Position numbers and translations under genes: made by a program. 64,000 bases of DNA from Ganoderma boninense (taxonomy: Eukaryota; Basidiomycota; Agaricomycetes; Polyporales; Polyporaceae). The notes beneath the pieces were generated by a model. The model did no database searches, was not told the origin of the DNA, and saw only the letters and a program-made list of their open reading frames with translations. The first letter of the stretch is position 1. Each line of letters starts with the position of its first letter. The stretch is from the NCBI GenBank assembly GCA_002900995.3, contig CM035309.1, positions 998,389-1,062,388 of the forward strand. The letters are read 5' to 3'. Of this stretch, positions 37,941 through 50,846 are shown piece after piece.

Positions 37941-39010
37941 ATGGCTGAGATCACCGAGCAGGTCGACGAGCAGCAGGAGCAGCAGCCCCAGACGTCCGAG
38001 GCTACAGGACAGCAGACCGCGCCTTCAAACCTCTCTGCAGGTGGCGATGTAGGACAGAAGTTCAACGTCGCGAAGGAGAAGAAAGAGGCTGGCGACGAGG
38101 CATTCAAGAAGGGCGACCTCACCGCAGGCGAGTCTCCATCCTTATCCACTCTCGTTGTACTTATTTACGCCACCCACCGCACATAGCTCTCCGCAGTTAT
38201 CACGAAGTATGTTTGAGTAGATGTAGCTGCGGCAAAGCGTTACACTGATGTACTTGTGCTCTGCATAGGCACTTTTCTTCTTGAAGGGCCTCGACAAGTG
38301 CGTGCAGATGCTCCGCGCCACAGTCTCGATGCTGATTGTTTGTCTTTAGGAACGCGACACAGAGAGCACTAGGTCAGCCCGTACCACAGCCGCCACCGGT
38401 TGAGGCCGTGAACCAGGCTGCCGAAGAGAAGCAGCGGACCGAGGTGCGCACTGTCTCTCCTATCCTTAAGGCTTAAAGCCTCTGGTACGCCGGAGATCGG
38501 TGTTGATATGTATGTAACACGCCCATGCGCACGCCAGGTGGACTTCCTCTCGGAGAAGATATACGCGAACATGGCGCAGGTGCATTTGAAAGGGCGCAAC
38601 TGGAAGCGGGCAATCGAGACGGCGGACGTGGCGCTGCAGCTGAACAAGAAGAGCTGCAAGGCAGCGTTCCGCAAGGCGCGTGCGCTGAAGGAGCAGGGCT
38701 ACTTCGAGAAGGCGGAGAAGATCCTGCAGGATCTCATCAGCGGTGGGGAGGGCGAGCCCAGTGGTGCGTCAGATGCAGCGTGTGTTGTAAAGGGATTGAT
38801 ACTGAAGGTGTTTACTCTGGACTGCAGACAAGGCGATTTGGGAGGAGGAGCTTGCAAACGTGAAGTTGCGAGAGAAGGAGACGACGGAAAAGCACAATCA
38901 GAAGATGAAGGGTGCGCTGCTTCTGATGAACCTCCACCCTCAGAAACTAATCGCTCTAACATCGCGCAGGATTCTTGAACAAGGAAAAGGTAGACCTGAG
39001 CAGGGACTGA
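37941..39010 (+). CDS. Tetratricopeptide-repeat (TPR) protein, co-chaperone-like
   Basis: This is a TPR protein that probably binds the C-termini of Hsp70/Hsp90 or other partners. The Gln/Glu-rich N-terminus (MAEITEQVDEQQEQQPQTSE) precedes three TPR-like helix pairs: KFNVAKEKKEAGDEAFKKGD joined to LRSYHEALFFLKGLDK; KIYANMAQVHLKGRNWKRAI; and CKAAFRKARALKEQGYFEKA. The C-terminus is charged and short (GFLNKEKVDLSRD). Seven or so exons include a 20-nt microexon (38187-38206). The first intron (38128-38186) has a GC rather than GT donor (GCGAGT...TAG), required to read TAALRSYHE. No frame defect is present. The partner cannot be named from the sequence. Confidence 0.75.
38128..38186 (+). other. 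GC-AG intron in the TPR gene
   Basis: Exon 1 ends ACC GCA G, and exon 2 begins CT CTC CGC. The only donor that joins them to the repeat consensus is GCGAGT. The 59-nt length is normal for this genome. Confidence 0.7.
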
Positions 39011-39370
39011 AGAACGTTTGGGCCCGTGGAGGAACCCTTGTATCATCGCTCATCTCGCTTCGTGTATTGTTCCTTTGCTTTCGTACTGTGTCGTTGTTGT
39101 ATTACCATTTCCCAGACAGCCCACGACACTGTGGCTGCTATCAGAGGCACTATCGCGGCCGCGCGACTGCGAGCGGGTGCTAGAACATCACAGAAGCAAG
39201 GAGAGCGTCGTGACCGCACAGGCAAGTGACGAGACGCGTGACGTCTGATCACGTGGTCGCGTAATAGACGCGTACGATGTAACGCTGGCTGCCTGAAGCC
39301 GTTCAGCCACTTGTGACTTGCCTCTCGTCCACCATCTCCCCCCGCGACTTTCGCTCCCTTCACGGAGAAC
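39011..39370. other. Spacer upstream of TERT
   Basis: This 360-base region between the TPR stop and the TERT start shows no TATA box and no supported exon. Confidence 0.45.
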
Positions 39371-42300
39371 ATGAACATGGTTTCTCAGGACGATTTGGTG
39401 CAGACTAGTCCTGCGCTGGTATTACTCAAAGTTTACTATCCCGTTGTCTCTACGTTACAGGCCTATCTCGGCGACATTCTGAACACTCAAACATTCAACA
39501 TCCAGCTGGTCAGAGACGACGATACAACTTTTTACAAAGCTTTACTGGAGACTTCTCACGTTGCTTCAAGAGTGCCTTTAGTTCATCTGAAGCGCTTCGT
39601 CTCGACTCCGCCCATGTCCCACATGCGAGATGTATGTAACCGTCCTGCGACCTACTGTATGCGTACGAATCTGACGTCGACGTTTATTTATAAGATCATT
39701 GATCGAGCACAGGAGAAACTCTTCTTGAAAGCCCGGACAGGGAAGCCCTCCAACATCATAACTGCCGGCTATCGCAAGGTCAATCAGCAGGACTCGAGGA
39801 GCAAGATCGGCGCGAGCCGCGTACCGCTCACGAACTACTTTGTCAACACCATAGTTACTGCACTGCAGGCGCAGGAGTGGGAAACACTTCTCCAAAGGTT
39901 TCACGTAGTGGGCCATTCTGTTTGACAATTTCTGAACATCTCGCATAGGATAGGCGAGGACGCCATGTTCCACTTGCTCACGGAAACGTCTATCTTCGCC
40001 TCTTTGCCGAACGGATGCCTCTGCCAGATGACAGGAGACCCTATTCTGCATATGAAGCCTCCAGCACCAGTGCCGCCACGGAACAACGATGAGAGCCACA
40101 GTCGCAAGAGCGATATCAGTACGCCGTGTACACGAGGGACCAAACGACGGTGTATCATCGGTTACTCCCAGGAACGACCCTCAAAACGCCAGAAATACGC
40201 GCATACAGCCATGGTAGAAAGTCATAGATCATGTCGTATGGAGGATCCAAACAGGTATGCACACCCTTTCGCGCTATTTCTGTTGAATTCAAAGCACTGA
40301 TTTCTTGCCAGGGTCACTCCAGCAGACATCGCTTTTCAACGCGCTCGGATGTTCTACTCACGACCCTCGTTCGTTCCGCATACAGCGAAAATCATCGTCG
40401 GATTGCCTCCGAAACGTAAGCGGTGACCCACGAATTGGAATGTCTTTTTTTGGCTGAGCGCCATTGTGTAGATGTTCTTAACACTTTCCATCCGGCGTGG
40501 CATTCCAATCCCAATCGACAAGTGCCATATGGGTCGATCCAGACCGTCGGCAACAGATGGAGCATGCAAGGCATCTGGCGAAGTACGTGTTCCCAAGGCA
40601 ATACGAACTCAGCAACCCGTTCAGCGTGGGCTCCTCGGGGAAGTATGGCTCGTTCCAAATGCCAGATTATCTGGACAGAGAGCAGGAGATCAAGGTAGCA
40701 CCCTGGTGCCACAGTTGACTCTGTGCGTTGTGTTGACCAGCGTTGGTACAATTCGCAGAATAAGGGCTCGCTCAAGACGCCAAAACGGCTTAAACATGTC
40801 CTGGTTATCCTGGAAAAGATGATTTGGAGGCATTACAAGTGCAAGTACAAGATGCTTCTTGACATGGCATGTCCATCCAAGGTGAATCAAATTGTCCACA
40901 CAATGCTAGAGAATCATAAAACTGAAGGATGTGCATAGCTCGTCACAGATAGAAGCTCGCCATTAGACAGCAACGTCATTTTGGTAACCTTTGCGTGTCT
41001 TTGTTGTAATCGTCAGCGTGCTCAGGGGGCTGTTGCCAGGAATTGATGTCAGAGACATCTATCCAACTTCAGACCCAACCAAGTTTAGCAGACAGCAATA
41101 TATCCCTAGATTCGGCAGGACGCCCTATCATCGCACATGTAACTTCCCAAGCCCGGAAGCACTCAAAGTACAAGCCTCGCTTTGCTGAGTTTGCGGCTAG
41201 CGCTACTGAGGTCTTCCGTTACGCTGTTGTGGGTCACAGTGCCGTGGTCCCAAAGGCGTTCTGGGGAAGCGACCACAACTTCAAGATCGTCACGCAACGT
41301 ACGCATTTTGGCTCCACAAGGTTTATGTTGTGCTGACTTTCAGCTCGACTAATCTGATCTGCACGCTCACACACAGATGTAAAACATATAATCACAGCCC
41401 GCCGGTACGAGACGTCCACAGTACATAACGTTCTGCAGGGCTTCCGCACCGCAGACTGCGAGTGGCTAATGCCACACACACCGGGGGCGCTCAAGCAAGC
41501 AAGGGTCTCCGTGACGGACTCGCTAAAGCGACGCGAGCTCGCCGAGGAGTTCTTGTTCTGGTATTTTGATGGATTCCTCATCCCTTTGTTGAAAGTCAGC
41601 GTTTTGCGCCCTGATCCACTGGCTTCTAACGCGTGAGCAGACTAATACGAATATATAGAACACTTTCTACGTGACAGAATCGTCCGCATTTCGGAACAGG
41701 GTGCTCTACTTTCGGCACGACGATTGGCACACGCTCTGCACGCCGCTCGTGCAGAAGCTGAGCACAGACACCTTCCGGCGTATAGATCAGGTGTGTGGCA
41801 CATGTATTCCTCAAGAGAGGTGACGAGACTGACTAGGGTTGCTAGCTCGAGGCACAGGAGATCCTGAGGCAACGGAAGCTGGGGTTTTCGTTCGTCCGTC
41901 TGCTGCCAAAGGAGACTGGCGTACGTCCAATAGTTAACTTGCGGAGGCGAGTGGAGAAGGTAGGTCGACCGTATATGTATGTTCTACCCTCTGAGTTTGA
42001 CCTGGAGGGAACAGGATCAGTTCAAATCATCTCAGTCGATCAACCAGATCCTTCGGGCGGCTTTCCAAATCCTGACTTACGAGAAGGTACGTCACAAGTA
42101 GGTGCTCTGGCGTAAGGCGAAGTCTCATAAAATGATGTAGGAGCGTCAACCTGCGTCGCTCGGGGCGTCCGTATTCGGCCCCAACGAGATTTACGCCAAG
42201 TTGAAGGCATTCAAGACAAGGCTGACGGGTGGGAACCCTAAGGCGAAGCTGTATGCTCACCTTTTGTTGTTTCAATCTTCAGTTCGCCTGACGGTTTCAT

Positions 42301-44088
42301 AGACCGAAGTTGTACTTCGTCAAGGTCGACGTCCAAGCGTGCTTCGACACGATAGAACAGACGAAGCTTTTGAGCATATTGAGGGACTTGATCTCTGAGG
42401 TTCGTTCTATTGTGATCACAAAATTCTGGATGAAAGAGACCGACACTGCGGTAGGATACGTACATGATCCAGCGATATGGCACTGTCAACAAAGCTGGAG
42501 AGAAAATCCAGCGCAAGTATGTTAAAAAAGCGATACCTGAAGGTCTGTTGCAAGAGGCTATCTAAAAAAGAGGAACTACGAAATTAACCGGTTCCGGCAG
42601 ACGACCACCCGCACTTCCTAGCATATGCAACTCAACTTGCTGATGTCCTACGAAATACTGTCTTCGTCGACCAGGTTCGCTTTTCTAGAAGACCTGCCTT
42701 GGTTTAACTAGCGATACTCACCATTGCAGGTCGTATACCCCTATTCGCGAAGGCAAGAAATAATCGCGCTTCTCGAAGGAGCATATCACAGAAAACCTCG
42801 TCAAGATGGTAACGAGTACTATCGCCAGGTGGTCGGCATCCCACAGGGCTCCGTGCTCTCCGCGATCTTGTGCTCCTTCTTCTACGGGGACCTTGAGCGC
42901 AGGAAGTTCAAGTTCACGGATGATCCGGAATGCGTACGCCATACTATTAAGGCTGCTGTACATGGAAGGTGGTTCGCTGATTGGGGTGTCCTTAGTGCCT
43001 CATGAGGCTGATTGACGACTGGCTCCTGATCACGACGAGCCTCGTCAAGGCTAACAGGTTCTATAACATGGTGTCTCAGGGTATGTCCTTCTTTTGAGTA
43101 TTCTGTAGTGTATTTTAAAATATGTGTTTCTCCAGGGCATCCCGAATACGGATGTTTCATATCCAAAGACAAGAGTCTGTTGAACTTCGACCATCCAGAG
43201 CTCGCCAACATCGTGGACCCCAGATCAAAGAGTACGACGCATTTTCCACATTCTTTCTCATCGCTCATAGTTTGTTTCGATAGCCTTCCCGTGGTGCGGG
43301 TATTCTATCAATATGTCGAACCTGTCTGTCACCGCAGACTATGATCGTTACCACGACACTTGTGAGTGTGTGCTCCGCAAGCCTGAGTTCTACAGGGCTG
43401 CAGTAAAGCTAACGACGACCTCAGACCTTCAGGATTCTCTGACCGTTGAGTACGGTCGCCGCCCTGGGGTGGCATTCGCGTACAAGATGATGCAGTGTGT
43501 TCTGTTTATCATCATTCGGTCACGCTCCCGCTAAATGGTGTGCCCACACAGGTTGGCCAAGTCCAAGAGCCACATCATCTACAACGACGTCGAGCTCAAC
43601 TCCAGAGACGCCATCTACGTCAACCTTTACCAGAACTTCACCGTCCTCGCGATGAAGATGCACCACTACCTCCGGCAGTGGGGCTTGAACATCGACAAAA
43701 GCCACGCTTTCCTCTTGAGTACATGCCTCTCTTCCGTCCCTCAGAAAGCGAAGTGGACTGAATGATAATGAATCACTTATGTTTGAACGCATCCACATCA
43801 GGGACGATCCGACAGACGATACGCTTCTCTTACACCTCGCTCTGCCAGAAGGCGAGCCACAAGCTCGCTACGAAGCATGGCGCACGCATCGTCGTCGAGA
43901 AGCTTCAAGCGACATGGCTTGGGCTCCACGCGTTCCACACCGTCTTCTCTCGGAAGCCGCACTCGTACACCCGCCTGCTCAAGTCGCTCCGCTTCGACTT
44001 GTCCTTGCCCAAGTACCGACTCTTCAAGAAGCAGTTCCGAGGGGTGATCGCAGAGGGCCTGGCTACTCTGACCTTGCTTTCTTTCTGA
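39371..44088 (+). CDS. TERT, telomerase reverse transcriptase (three single-base indels as read)
   Basis: TERT is the catalytic subunit of telomerase, which extends chromosome ends from an RNA template. The gene has roughly sixteen short exons. The N-terminal part is divergent. The RNA-binding domain shows HVLNTFHPAW, HARHLAKYVFPRQYELSNPF and LKTPKRLKHVLVILEKMIWR. RT motifs are motif 1 (FYVTESSAFRNRVLYFRHDD), motif 2 (FVRLLPKETGVRPIVNLRRR), A (LYFVKVDVQACFDTI, catalytic Asp), B' (YYRQVVGIPQGSVLSAILCS), C (LMRLIDDWLLITT, Asp-Asp), D (HPEYGCFISKDKSLLNFD) and E (TFPWCGYSINMS). A C-terminal extension follows. Three places depart from the consensus by one base: a missing G at about 40531-40533 (PYG to VDPDRRQQ), a surplus G at 42777-42779 and a missing base at about 42805. 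The last two together scramble about ten residues just before motif B' (EEHITENLVK expected). The catalytic residues are all present. Confidence 0.94.
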
Positions 44089-44802
44089 CCATTTAAAACT
44101 TCGGCTGATGTGCATGTACCATGTCTGTTTTCACCTTGCAACCGTTTCTCTCCCTCGCACATATCGAAGTCGCCGTCGCGGTCCAAAAACAACACGGATT
44201 AGTCCAGAAGGCGTGCATACATGAGATATACCACTGATACATATCCTGCCGGAGAGGCGAGAGGGCGAAGCGGAGAGAGAGAGAAGGACGGACGAACAGC
44301 CGGGACCAGGGATATAATAGGCGCGAAGGTAACAAACAAACAGACGTTCAAACGAACGGACGATGAGAGAGAGACAGGAACAGCGGAATTCTGGTACAAC
44401 CCGGGTGTGCGGGGTCATCTCTGAATCTTCGTGAGGCAGGGCAAGAACAAAGGGGCAAAGGGGAAGGGGGATGGGAGGTATAGGTATAAAGAGGAGCAAC
44501 GCGCGCAACGCAGGGGCTCGGGAGGCGTGTTGATAATTATACTGAAACTTTGCGCGGCTTGCGAGAGCGGAACGCAGAACGAAAGGACGGCGCAAGAGCG
44601 GAGTGGGAGAGACCGGATAGGGATAGAGAGAGGAAAAATAAGGAGTGGGCATGAACAGATCGTGTAGATATGGTCGGGGGTAGCACGGGGAGGAGACTAA
44701 ACGAGCGTGAGTGTAATCGTGGGTAGCGGCATCAAACATAGACAGAAGGGGGAATCCAGAGTGTGCACAGCGGGAATATGGGGTGTGGTTGGAGCCGGCC
44801 GT
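44089..44802. other. Convergent intergenic region (TERT / RasGAP)
   Basis: This is strongly purine-rich on the plus strand (GAGAGA/GGAC runs, 44260-44650) and holds the 3' regions of two convergent genes. No coding support was found. Confidence 0.5.
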
Positions 44803-47635
44803 TCATCGTTTCGTGAAGATCTTGTTGAGAAGCCCGAGGACTTTCGGCACGTTGAGCTGGACGTACTCGAGGTCCAGGAGATGCTTATTGTCTTTTTGCT
44901 GCGAACGCGGGAGAAGTTCAGCGCTGAACAACATAACGTGGATCCCGGCGATCGTCAACTCACCTTCTCAAGCAAATCGTCGATGTTGAGGTCCATCTCC
45001 AAGATCGCCTTCTCCCGGCCCTTGTAGTGCAGTGCGATGATGAACGTGCCGGGTGTTGGAGAGGTGAAATTGAAGTAGATATTCGGCCGCCTGCGAAGCA
45101 AGTCCCGCTATGAGCATACCTATACCACACAAAAGGCCCGATAAGATACGACACAATTGGGCGGACACTGACCTGTTGTCGGGGACGTTGCTCTCGACAA
45201 TAATACCCTCCTTCTCAAGCTGCGCGTGTGTGAACCGGTACGGTCCGTGCACGACCGGCTTCGCGGGCTTCTTCTCCTTCCCGCCGACAGTGACGACGCC
45301 AACGCCGGTCGACTGGCCCTTCTCCTTGCTGGCGGTGAGGCGGACGTTCTGGAGGTACGCCTTATACTGCTCGAGCTGCGAGCGGAGGTAGTTGTTGTGG
45401 TCGCAGATCGTCTTGTACACCGCCTCGAGGCTCTTAGTCTCGAGCAGCACCTTCTCGCGCAGGTTGCCGAGATGCACGAGCTCCGCAGCGACCTCGTCCT
45501 GCATGAGCTTGAACCCGTCCGCGCGGTCGACGATCTTCTGCTCCTCGAGCTCGCGCAGCATCTCCTTCACCTTGATGCCCTTGCGCACGAGCGTCGCGTC
45601 CTTGGTCGTTGCCGCGCGCTCTGCGATCTGCGCGAGGTTGTGTGGCCGCTTCTCGGCGAGCCCGGGGATCGACCGGATGAGCTGCACGAAGATCGACTTG
45701 GCTTCCATGTACAGCATGTCCGACGGCGAGACCGAGTCCATGAGGATATCTTGCACGGGGGTCTCCCACCGACTGTAGAGCGGGAGCTCGATCGCCCTGT
45801 TCTCCTTTCGGGGAACCTGAGATGGAGCGGCGCCGAGCTCATCAGTGAGGATTCGCAAGTGCTGCTTATCGTTTGGTGACTAGAGGAGTGCTCATAAGCC
45901 ATTGACCTTCGGTGAGAGGAACCGCATGCACGTACAAGGACTTCGATGTGCTGGAGGATCAGAGAGTGGGTATTGTACAGCTCGTTCAGGGTAATGTTAA
46001 TAATAAGGTCTTTCTTTGACAAAGCCATATACTGGTCCATCTACACAGAGCGGTCAGCAGACGTGCACAAGATCCGGTCTGCACACGCACCTCTAGGGTG
46101 TCGTAGAAGTCGCCAACTTCGCATAGGTTGTTCAAAAACTGGTTGATCCGCGCCTTGTTGTTCTCTACGAACGGGTTGAGCGTAATCATGTAAGCCTCCT
46201 TCGCATACGACGGCTTGTTCGCAAGGTTTTGCAACATCTTGGCAATCTACGAAGGCGCCATGACGCCATGAGTCATGCTTTTTTTACCCTAATACCCGTA
46301 GACGCGTACCAAGGTCAATGTCCTCCTGGGGTGCTTCGCCGGCACGCCCTCCACCAGCATATAGGCTTGTGGCGTGACAATAGCAGGGTTGATGAAGCGC
46401 AGGAAGAAGAAGCCGCCTATCAGAGAGCAGATAGCGTAGTCGGTCGCATCTGGGTACTTCCGCTGCACGATGCAAGCGAGCGCGAGCGTCCCCAGGGGGA
46501 TGGGAGATGAGTACAAACGCTTTACGGAGAATGGAAACTGTTACCACACACCCTAGTCAGGCTGCGAATTTGTTTGCATATCCACCGAATACCGTACGGG
46601 ACGCTCTCCATGCTCTCCATAATCGTAAGCAGGAACGAGTTCGCGATCTCCATGAGCATCGTCAGTCGGGGCGCGATGATGGCCTGGACGTCCGCGTTGG
46701 CGGCCGCCACCTCCGGAGGTACTCCGCGCGGCAGATTGGGGGGAAGCGAACCTGTCTCCTCCTCAATCTGCTGGATCATCTGCTCGTAGACCTTGACGGG
46801 GTTGATCTCGAGGTTGAGGTCTTTGTGCTCTATCAAGCTGTTAATCCGCTCGGCGAGCACGCTCTTGAGGTAGCTCTGGCCGGGACCACGGCGAGTGTAT
46901 GTAGTCATCATGCGCGACACCGGGGTATTGGCGCGGAGGAGGGATCCAAATTCCGTTGCGGTTTCGAACTGGGAGGAAAGCACTGACTGGAACATGGTGA
47001 GCAGCAGGTGTTCTTCTCGTGACTCGTATTGGTTCCCATAAAGCGTGAACATAACCGTCTGGAGGAGGGTGTCGATCTCTGTGAGGGAGACGAGGCGACA
47101 AAGTGCAGCGATATGGCGGGGTTCAGACTGGAGGAGGAAGAACAGATTGGAATACTGCTGCAGTTTGCGGTCGTCCGGGTAATGACCCTCAGTCGCGTCT
47201 ACTTCCTCCAGATGCTTCTCTACCTCGTTTTGCTATCCGCGCGCAGATGAGAGGAGGTCGCGACAGTCCGAACAGGGAACGCACCTCGTCAAGAGCCATC
47301 CGGTTCTGGATCAGAAGACCAATACGGGAGTCAAGGAAGCGGACATCCCGCTCGAGAACAAAGTTTCGCTTGGACTGAGCTGATATGCGGGACTTGAGTT
47401 CCCTCAGCCGCTTTTGCGCTATAGACGGACAGAGAAGACACTAAATGATGGTCCGCGGAACAGTTGGATCTAGGCACATACCGCGGCCCAGCTCATCCTC
47501 AACCTCAACGTCCTGCTCGGCGGCCATGCTGAACAGGGCGGTGACACTGTAGCGGTTGGTGTTCCTGTTGGTGAGGCGGCGTGCAGACATGCCGCCTGGA
47601 GACTGGGGGGAGGAGGGGTAGTCAGAGTAGGACAT
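44803..47635 (-). CDS. Ras GTPase-activating protein with RasGAP C-terminal domain (IQGAP/Gap1-like)
   Basis: This protein stimulates GTP hydrolysis by Ras-type GTPases, so it is a negative regulator of Ras signalling. It begins [20 protein letters not shown], followed by a coiled-coil ([20 protein letters not shown]). The GAP domain has an arginine-finger region [20 protein letters not shown], then [15 protein letters not shown] and the family hallmark [17 protein letters not shown] RasGAP_C domain follows ([70 protein letters not shown]) and ends [12 protein letters not shown]. About ten exons join without frameshift. The order GAP plus RasGAP_C with no calponin or IQ repeats matches S. pombe Gap1/Sar1-type proteins. 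Confidence 0.92.
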
Positions 47636-48873
47636 CTTGACGGCTTGGTTGGACGTAGAGCGCGAGTGTGAGGGAGATCGTGGGGATTAGAACACCGGAG
47701 CGAAGCGAGCGTCACAGGAAAGCGAAGATAGATAACGAAGGCCAGGTATCGCCTGTGACCTGCTCAGAGCGACTTGAGATGGGGGGACGGGTGGGTGGAT
47801 GAGGGCGGGACGGGGAGGACGGGGCCCGTAGTGGAGGAAAGGGTTAGAGTGCAAACCCCGCCAGGCCCAAAGCTAATCCTTATTAGTGTACTAAACATCC
47901 ACTTCACAACCAGTTTATCCCCTCTATTACCCTCTTTCTTACACCCTTGTCCACACGCGTCTATTGCCCCCTCTCCGAGCTCAGCGCTCAGAGCCCGAGT
48001 CTGCCTGTGCGCCCTTCTGCTCCCACTGCTTGCGCCACGTCTATCGGACGTTGCGAGGGCAGCTCAGTCCGTACAGCTCTCGTCTCTGCGCCTCGGCCAA
48101 CCGCCAGCCCACGTCAAACCTTGTCAGTCTCCCCCAATTCGCCGGCCCCTACTTTCGGCCTTCCCTGCCTCCCCGAATGCCGTACCTCCTCCCACACCAA
48201 GCGCGGTCCGCTGAAACTTACTCTACTGGCCGCGACGAACACTGGCACATGCACACGGTCCAAGTGTGCAACCATATCAACCTATGTGCCTCCGCCTCCT
48301 TCCCCGAAGCAGAGTCAAGCAACCAGCAGTCAAGCTCCCTCATGCTAAGTCACAGCTTCGAGCGACACCATCCGCCATCGCTGATGCCCACGGCCATGCA
48401 CTGGGAGCCGTCGATGTTCTAACATTCAGTGACATCCGGTCTTCAGAAACTCCATCCAGAAACGCCTCTAACCATTCCATCTCCCCGTTTACTGCTCGCG
48501 TAGATCGGCTCCGTTCCATTCCCCGTGCGACAGGCTCCGGGGCGGTTACCATGGTTAACCTGAAAGCTCAGAACCACTGCCTCCGTTCCGACGCATCCCG
48601 ATCGGCAACCCTAATATGTACGGATGCACAAATTGTGCATATTCCGATTACAGGTGTTTGTTTCCATAAATGGCCGTTCCGCACTGCGTCCTCGCACGAG
48701 GACCCGGACAACCACCACCCCCATTGCTGCGCCCGAAACTCGTCAAATGCAAAAAGTTAGCCTGCTGTGGTGAAAACTGTGCAATACAATTACAAACGTT
48801 TGGTAGAGCGCTACGCACGGCAACATACCACATCTATGTCCGACATATCACAAGCCTCCCGATGCCTTCGGCT
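47636..48873. other. Intergenic region, no gene seen
   Basis: This is about 1.2 kb upstream of RasGAP and downstream of aminotransferase 2. Pyrimidine-rich stretches and Pro/Ser-rich open frames of 60-160 codons are present on the plus strand, but none has a motif or plausible splicing. Confidence 0.45.
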
Positions 48874-50846
48874 TCAAGCTGACGAATCCTCTCGGGCCTC
48901 CAAGAGCACCTCCCGAAGCCTGCGTAGCGCCTCGTCGACCTGGTCCTCGGGAAGCAAGCTGAACGACGCCCGAACGTAAGTCGATTTCCGTCCGCTCGGT
49001 AGGAAGATCGTTCCGGGCAGCGCGAGCACCCCGTTCTCCAACGCCTTCGTTCTAATGATCGCCTCGGAATCCCCCTCCGTCTCCGCGCCGGAATTCCCCA
49101 ACTGCAGCTTGAACCTGCGTTGGCCGTCGAAAAAGAAGCACGTCAGCACAAAATCAAATTGACGGGCATTTCGGGATACCAACCAGAAGAACATGCCCGC
49201 CTCCGGGGTATTCCACTCCACCAGCCCGTTCAGGTGCTTGTGCATGAGCCGCTCGAACACATCGCGCTTCCCGCGATAGAACTCCGCAACGCGGTCCACA
49301 TGCGCCCGGAGCTTTTCATACCCCCAGAACTCGAGCAGCCGCAGCGACAGCACCTGCGTGAACGTCGGCGCCTGTAGGTTGGAGTTCATGGTCTGTGTGG
49401 GCGAAGGACCGAGACATGGCGTCAGCGACGCTGCAAGCGAAGACAAGTCGCCGGTGGCAGGCCTCAGACGTACGTGAAGGCAGACGGCGTCGATGATAGC
49501 CTGTGGCGCGGACAGGAAACCGATCCGCATGCCCGCGGAGAGCACCTTCGACAGGCTGTCGAAGCGAACAACCCGTCCTACTTCCGGCTGGTCGCGCTCG
49601 AGCGTGAAATACGAAGGTGGGCGTGGTACGCTGCCAAAGTACAGGTAGTAATACGGATCATCTGGCCGTATCAAAGTTTGTTCGTTCACGTAAATAAACA
49701 AGGATATACCCAGGGAAGGAGAGATTGACGAACCTTCGAGGATAAGGAAATTGTGTTTCCGTGCGAGCTCGAGGACCTCGAGGCGCCGCGCGAGGGTAGA
49801 GGTCACTCCCGTGGGGTTCGCTCCGTACTGTCGCCGCACGTCATCGTGGTTCAGTTCCAAGGTGCAGACTGCGGTACGGGAAACCTTGACTTACAGGGAC
49901 AGTGTACAGCACTTTCGGTTTCGGCTTGTCTCCAGGCCAGTTGTCCAGAGTCTGCCTCAAACCTTGCGTGTCGATCCCATCCTGGTCCTGTCCGACCTCT
50001 GTACGTAACGGATGGTGGTTAAGACACGACATTAATCTCCATCCATGTCGAGGTGGCGTCGCCGCCGTGGGAGCCGGAACCCACCTATCATCTCACACTC
50101 CGTGGCGTGAAACACCGGAATGACTCCGCTGTGAAGACGTGCGGGACGCAGATGTGGTTAACTGCTGCTGCGACCACGAATCCGGGCCAGCCGGAACTGT
50201 GACGCACGCATAGACGGGAGCCTCAATCAGGGCGATGTCGCCAGGGTTCAGCAGCGCGTTCACAGCCTGCATCATGCCCAACATAAGCGTACATGAGCAT
50301 CCCCATTCATACGCAGACATGCCCCGCCCCAGCCCAACTTGCCTTGTATATCAGGTCGGACGACCCAGTGCCGAACGTCAGGTCCCAGCCCTCGCCGCGC
50401 TTGCGGCCATGGCTATGCTCCTGGAGGCCGATGAGCCATTCGAGGAGCTCGGGGATGCCCTTGCTCGCGCTGTACTGGAGGCTGCGCGTGAGCTCCGCCT
50501 CGGTGAGCGCGACGGGCACCTCCTCCTTCGAGATGGGGTCGCGGAGCGTGAACTGCAGCGACGTGATCGGGAAGGTATCTGCGTTCGGCTTCCCCGCAAG
50601 GAGGGAGATGAGGCCCGGGCGGGATTCTTCGAGCGGCAGCAGCGCGCGAACTATGGATATGAACGTTGAGTTTGTCACAGATGTGATAGCGAGCGGAATG
50701 GGTGACTGACTGGGATCCTCGATCCGGCGCTTTGAAGAGTGCGATATGAACTGATCGTAAAAGGAGTGCGGGAGGATTCGTGACGATAAAGGACTATTCC
50801 CTGAGCTTTGTGCTACATCCTGCAATACGTCGAAATCGTTAGGCAT
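48874..50846 (-). CDS. PLP-dependent aminotransferase, Aro8/2-aminoadipate type (copy 2)
   Basis: This is a paralogue of the enzyme at 6.9-8.6 kb with the same domain order. It starts at MPNDFDVLQDVAQSS (50846) with a longer N-terminus. Blocks are PGLISLLAGKPNADTFP, LTFGTGSSDLIYK joined to AVNALLNPGDIALIEAPVYA, GANPTGVTSTLARRLEVLEL, DDPYYYLYFGSVPRPPSYFT, and FDSLSKVLSAGMRIGFLSAP with the PLP Lys. It ends NGVLALPGTIFLPSGRKSTY, then VRASFSLLPEDQVDEALRRL. About seven exons join in frame. The active-site blocks are near-identical to copy 1, while the N-terminus and the variable loop before the last block differ. Cytosolic location is likely. The substrate is not determinable. Confidence 0.9.

Noticed and set aside
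40497..40525. A 26-nt intron in TERT to explain the frame change after HVLNTFHPAW
   Set aside because: It is too short for a fungal intron; a missing G in GGG at 40531-40533 gives PYGVDPDRRQQ directly.
39371..44088. Retrotransposon or group II intron reverse transcriptase
   Set aside because: The T/QFP-type RNA-binding blocks, motif E (FPWCGYSI), the C-terminal extension and many spliceosomal introns fit TERT only. No LTR, integrase or RNase H was seen.
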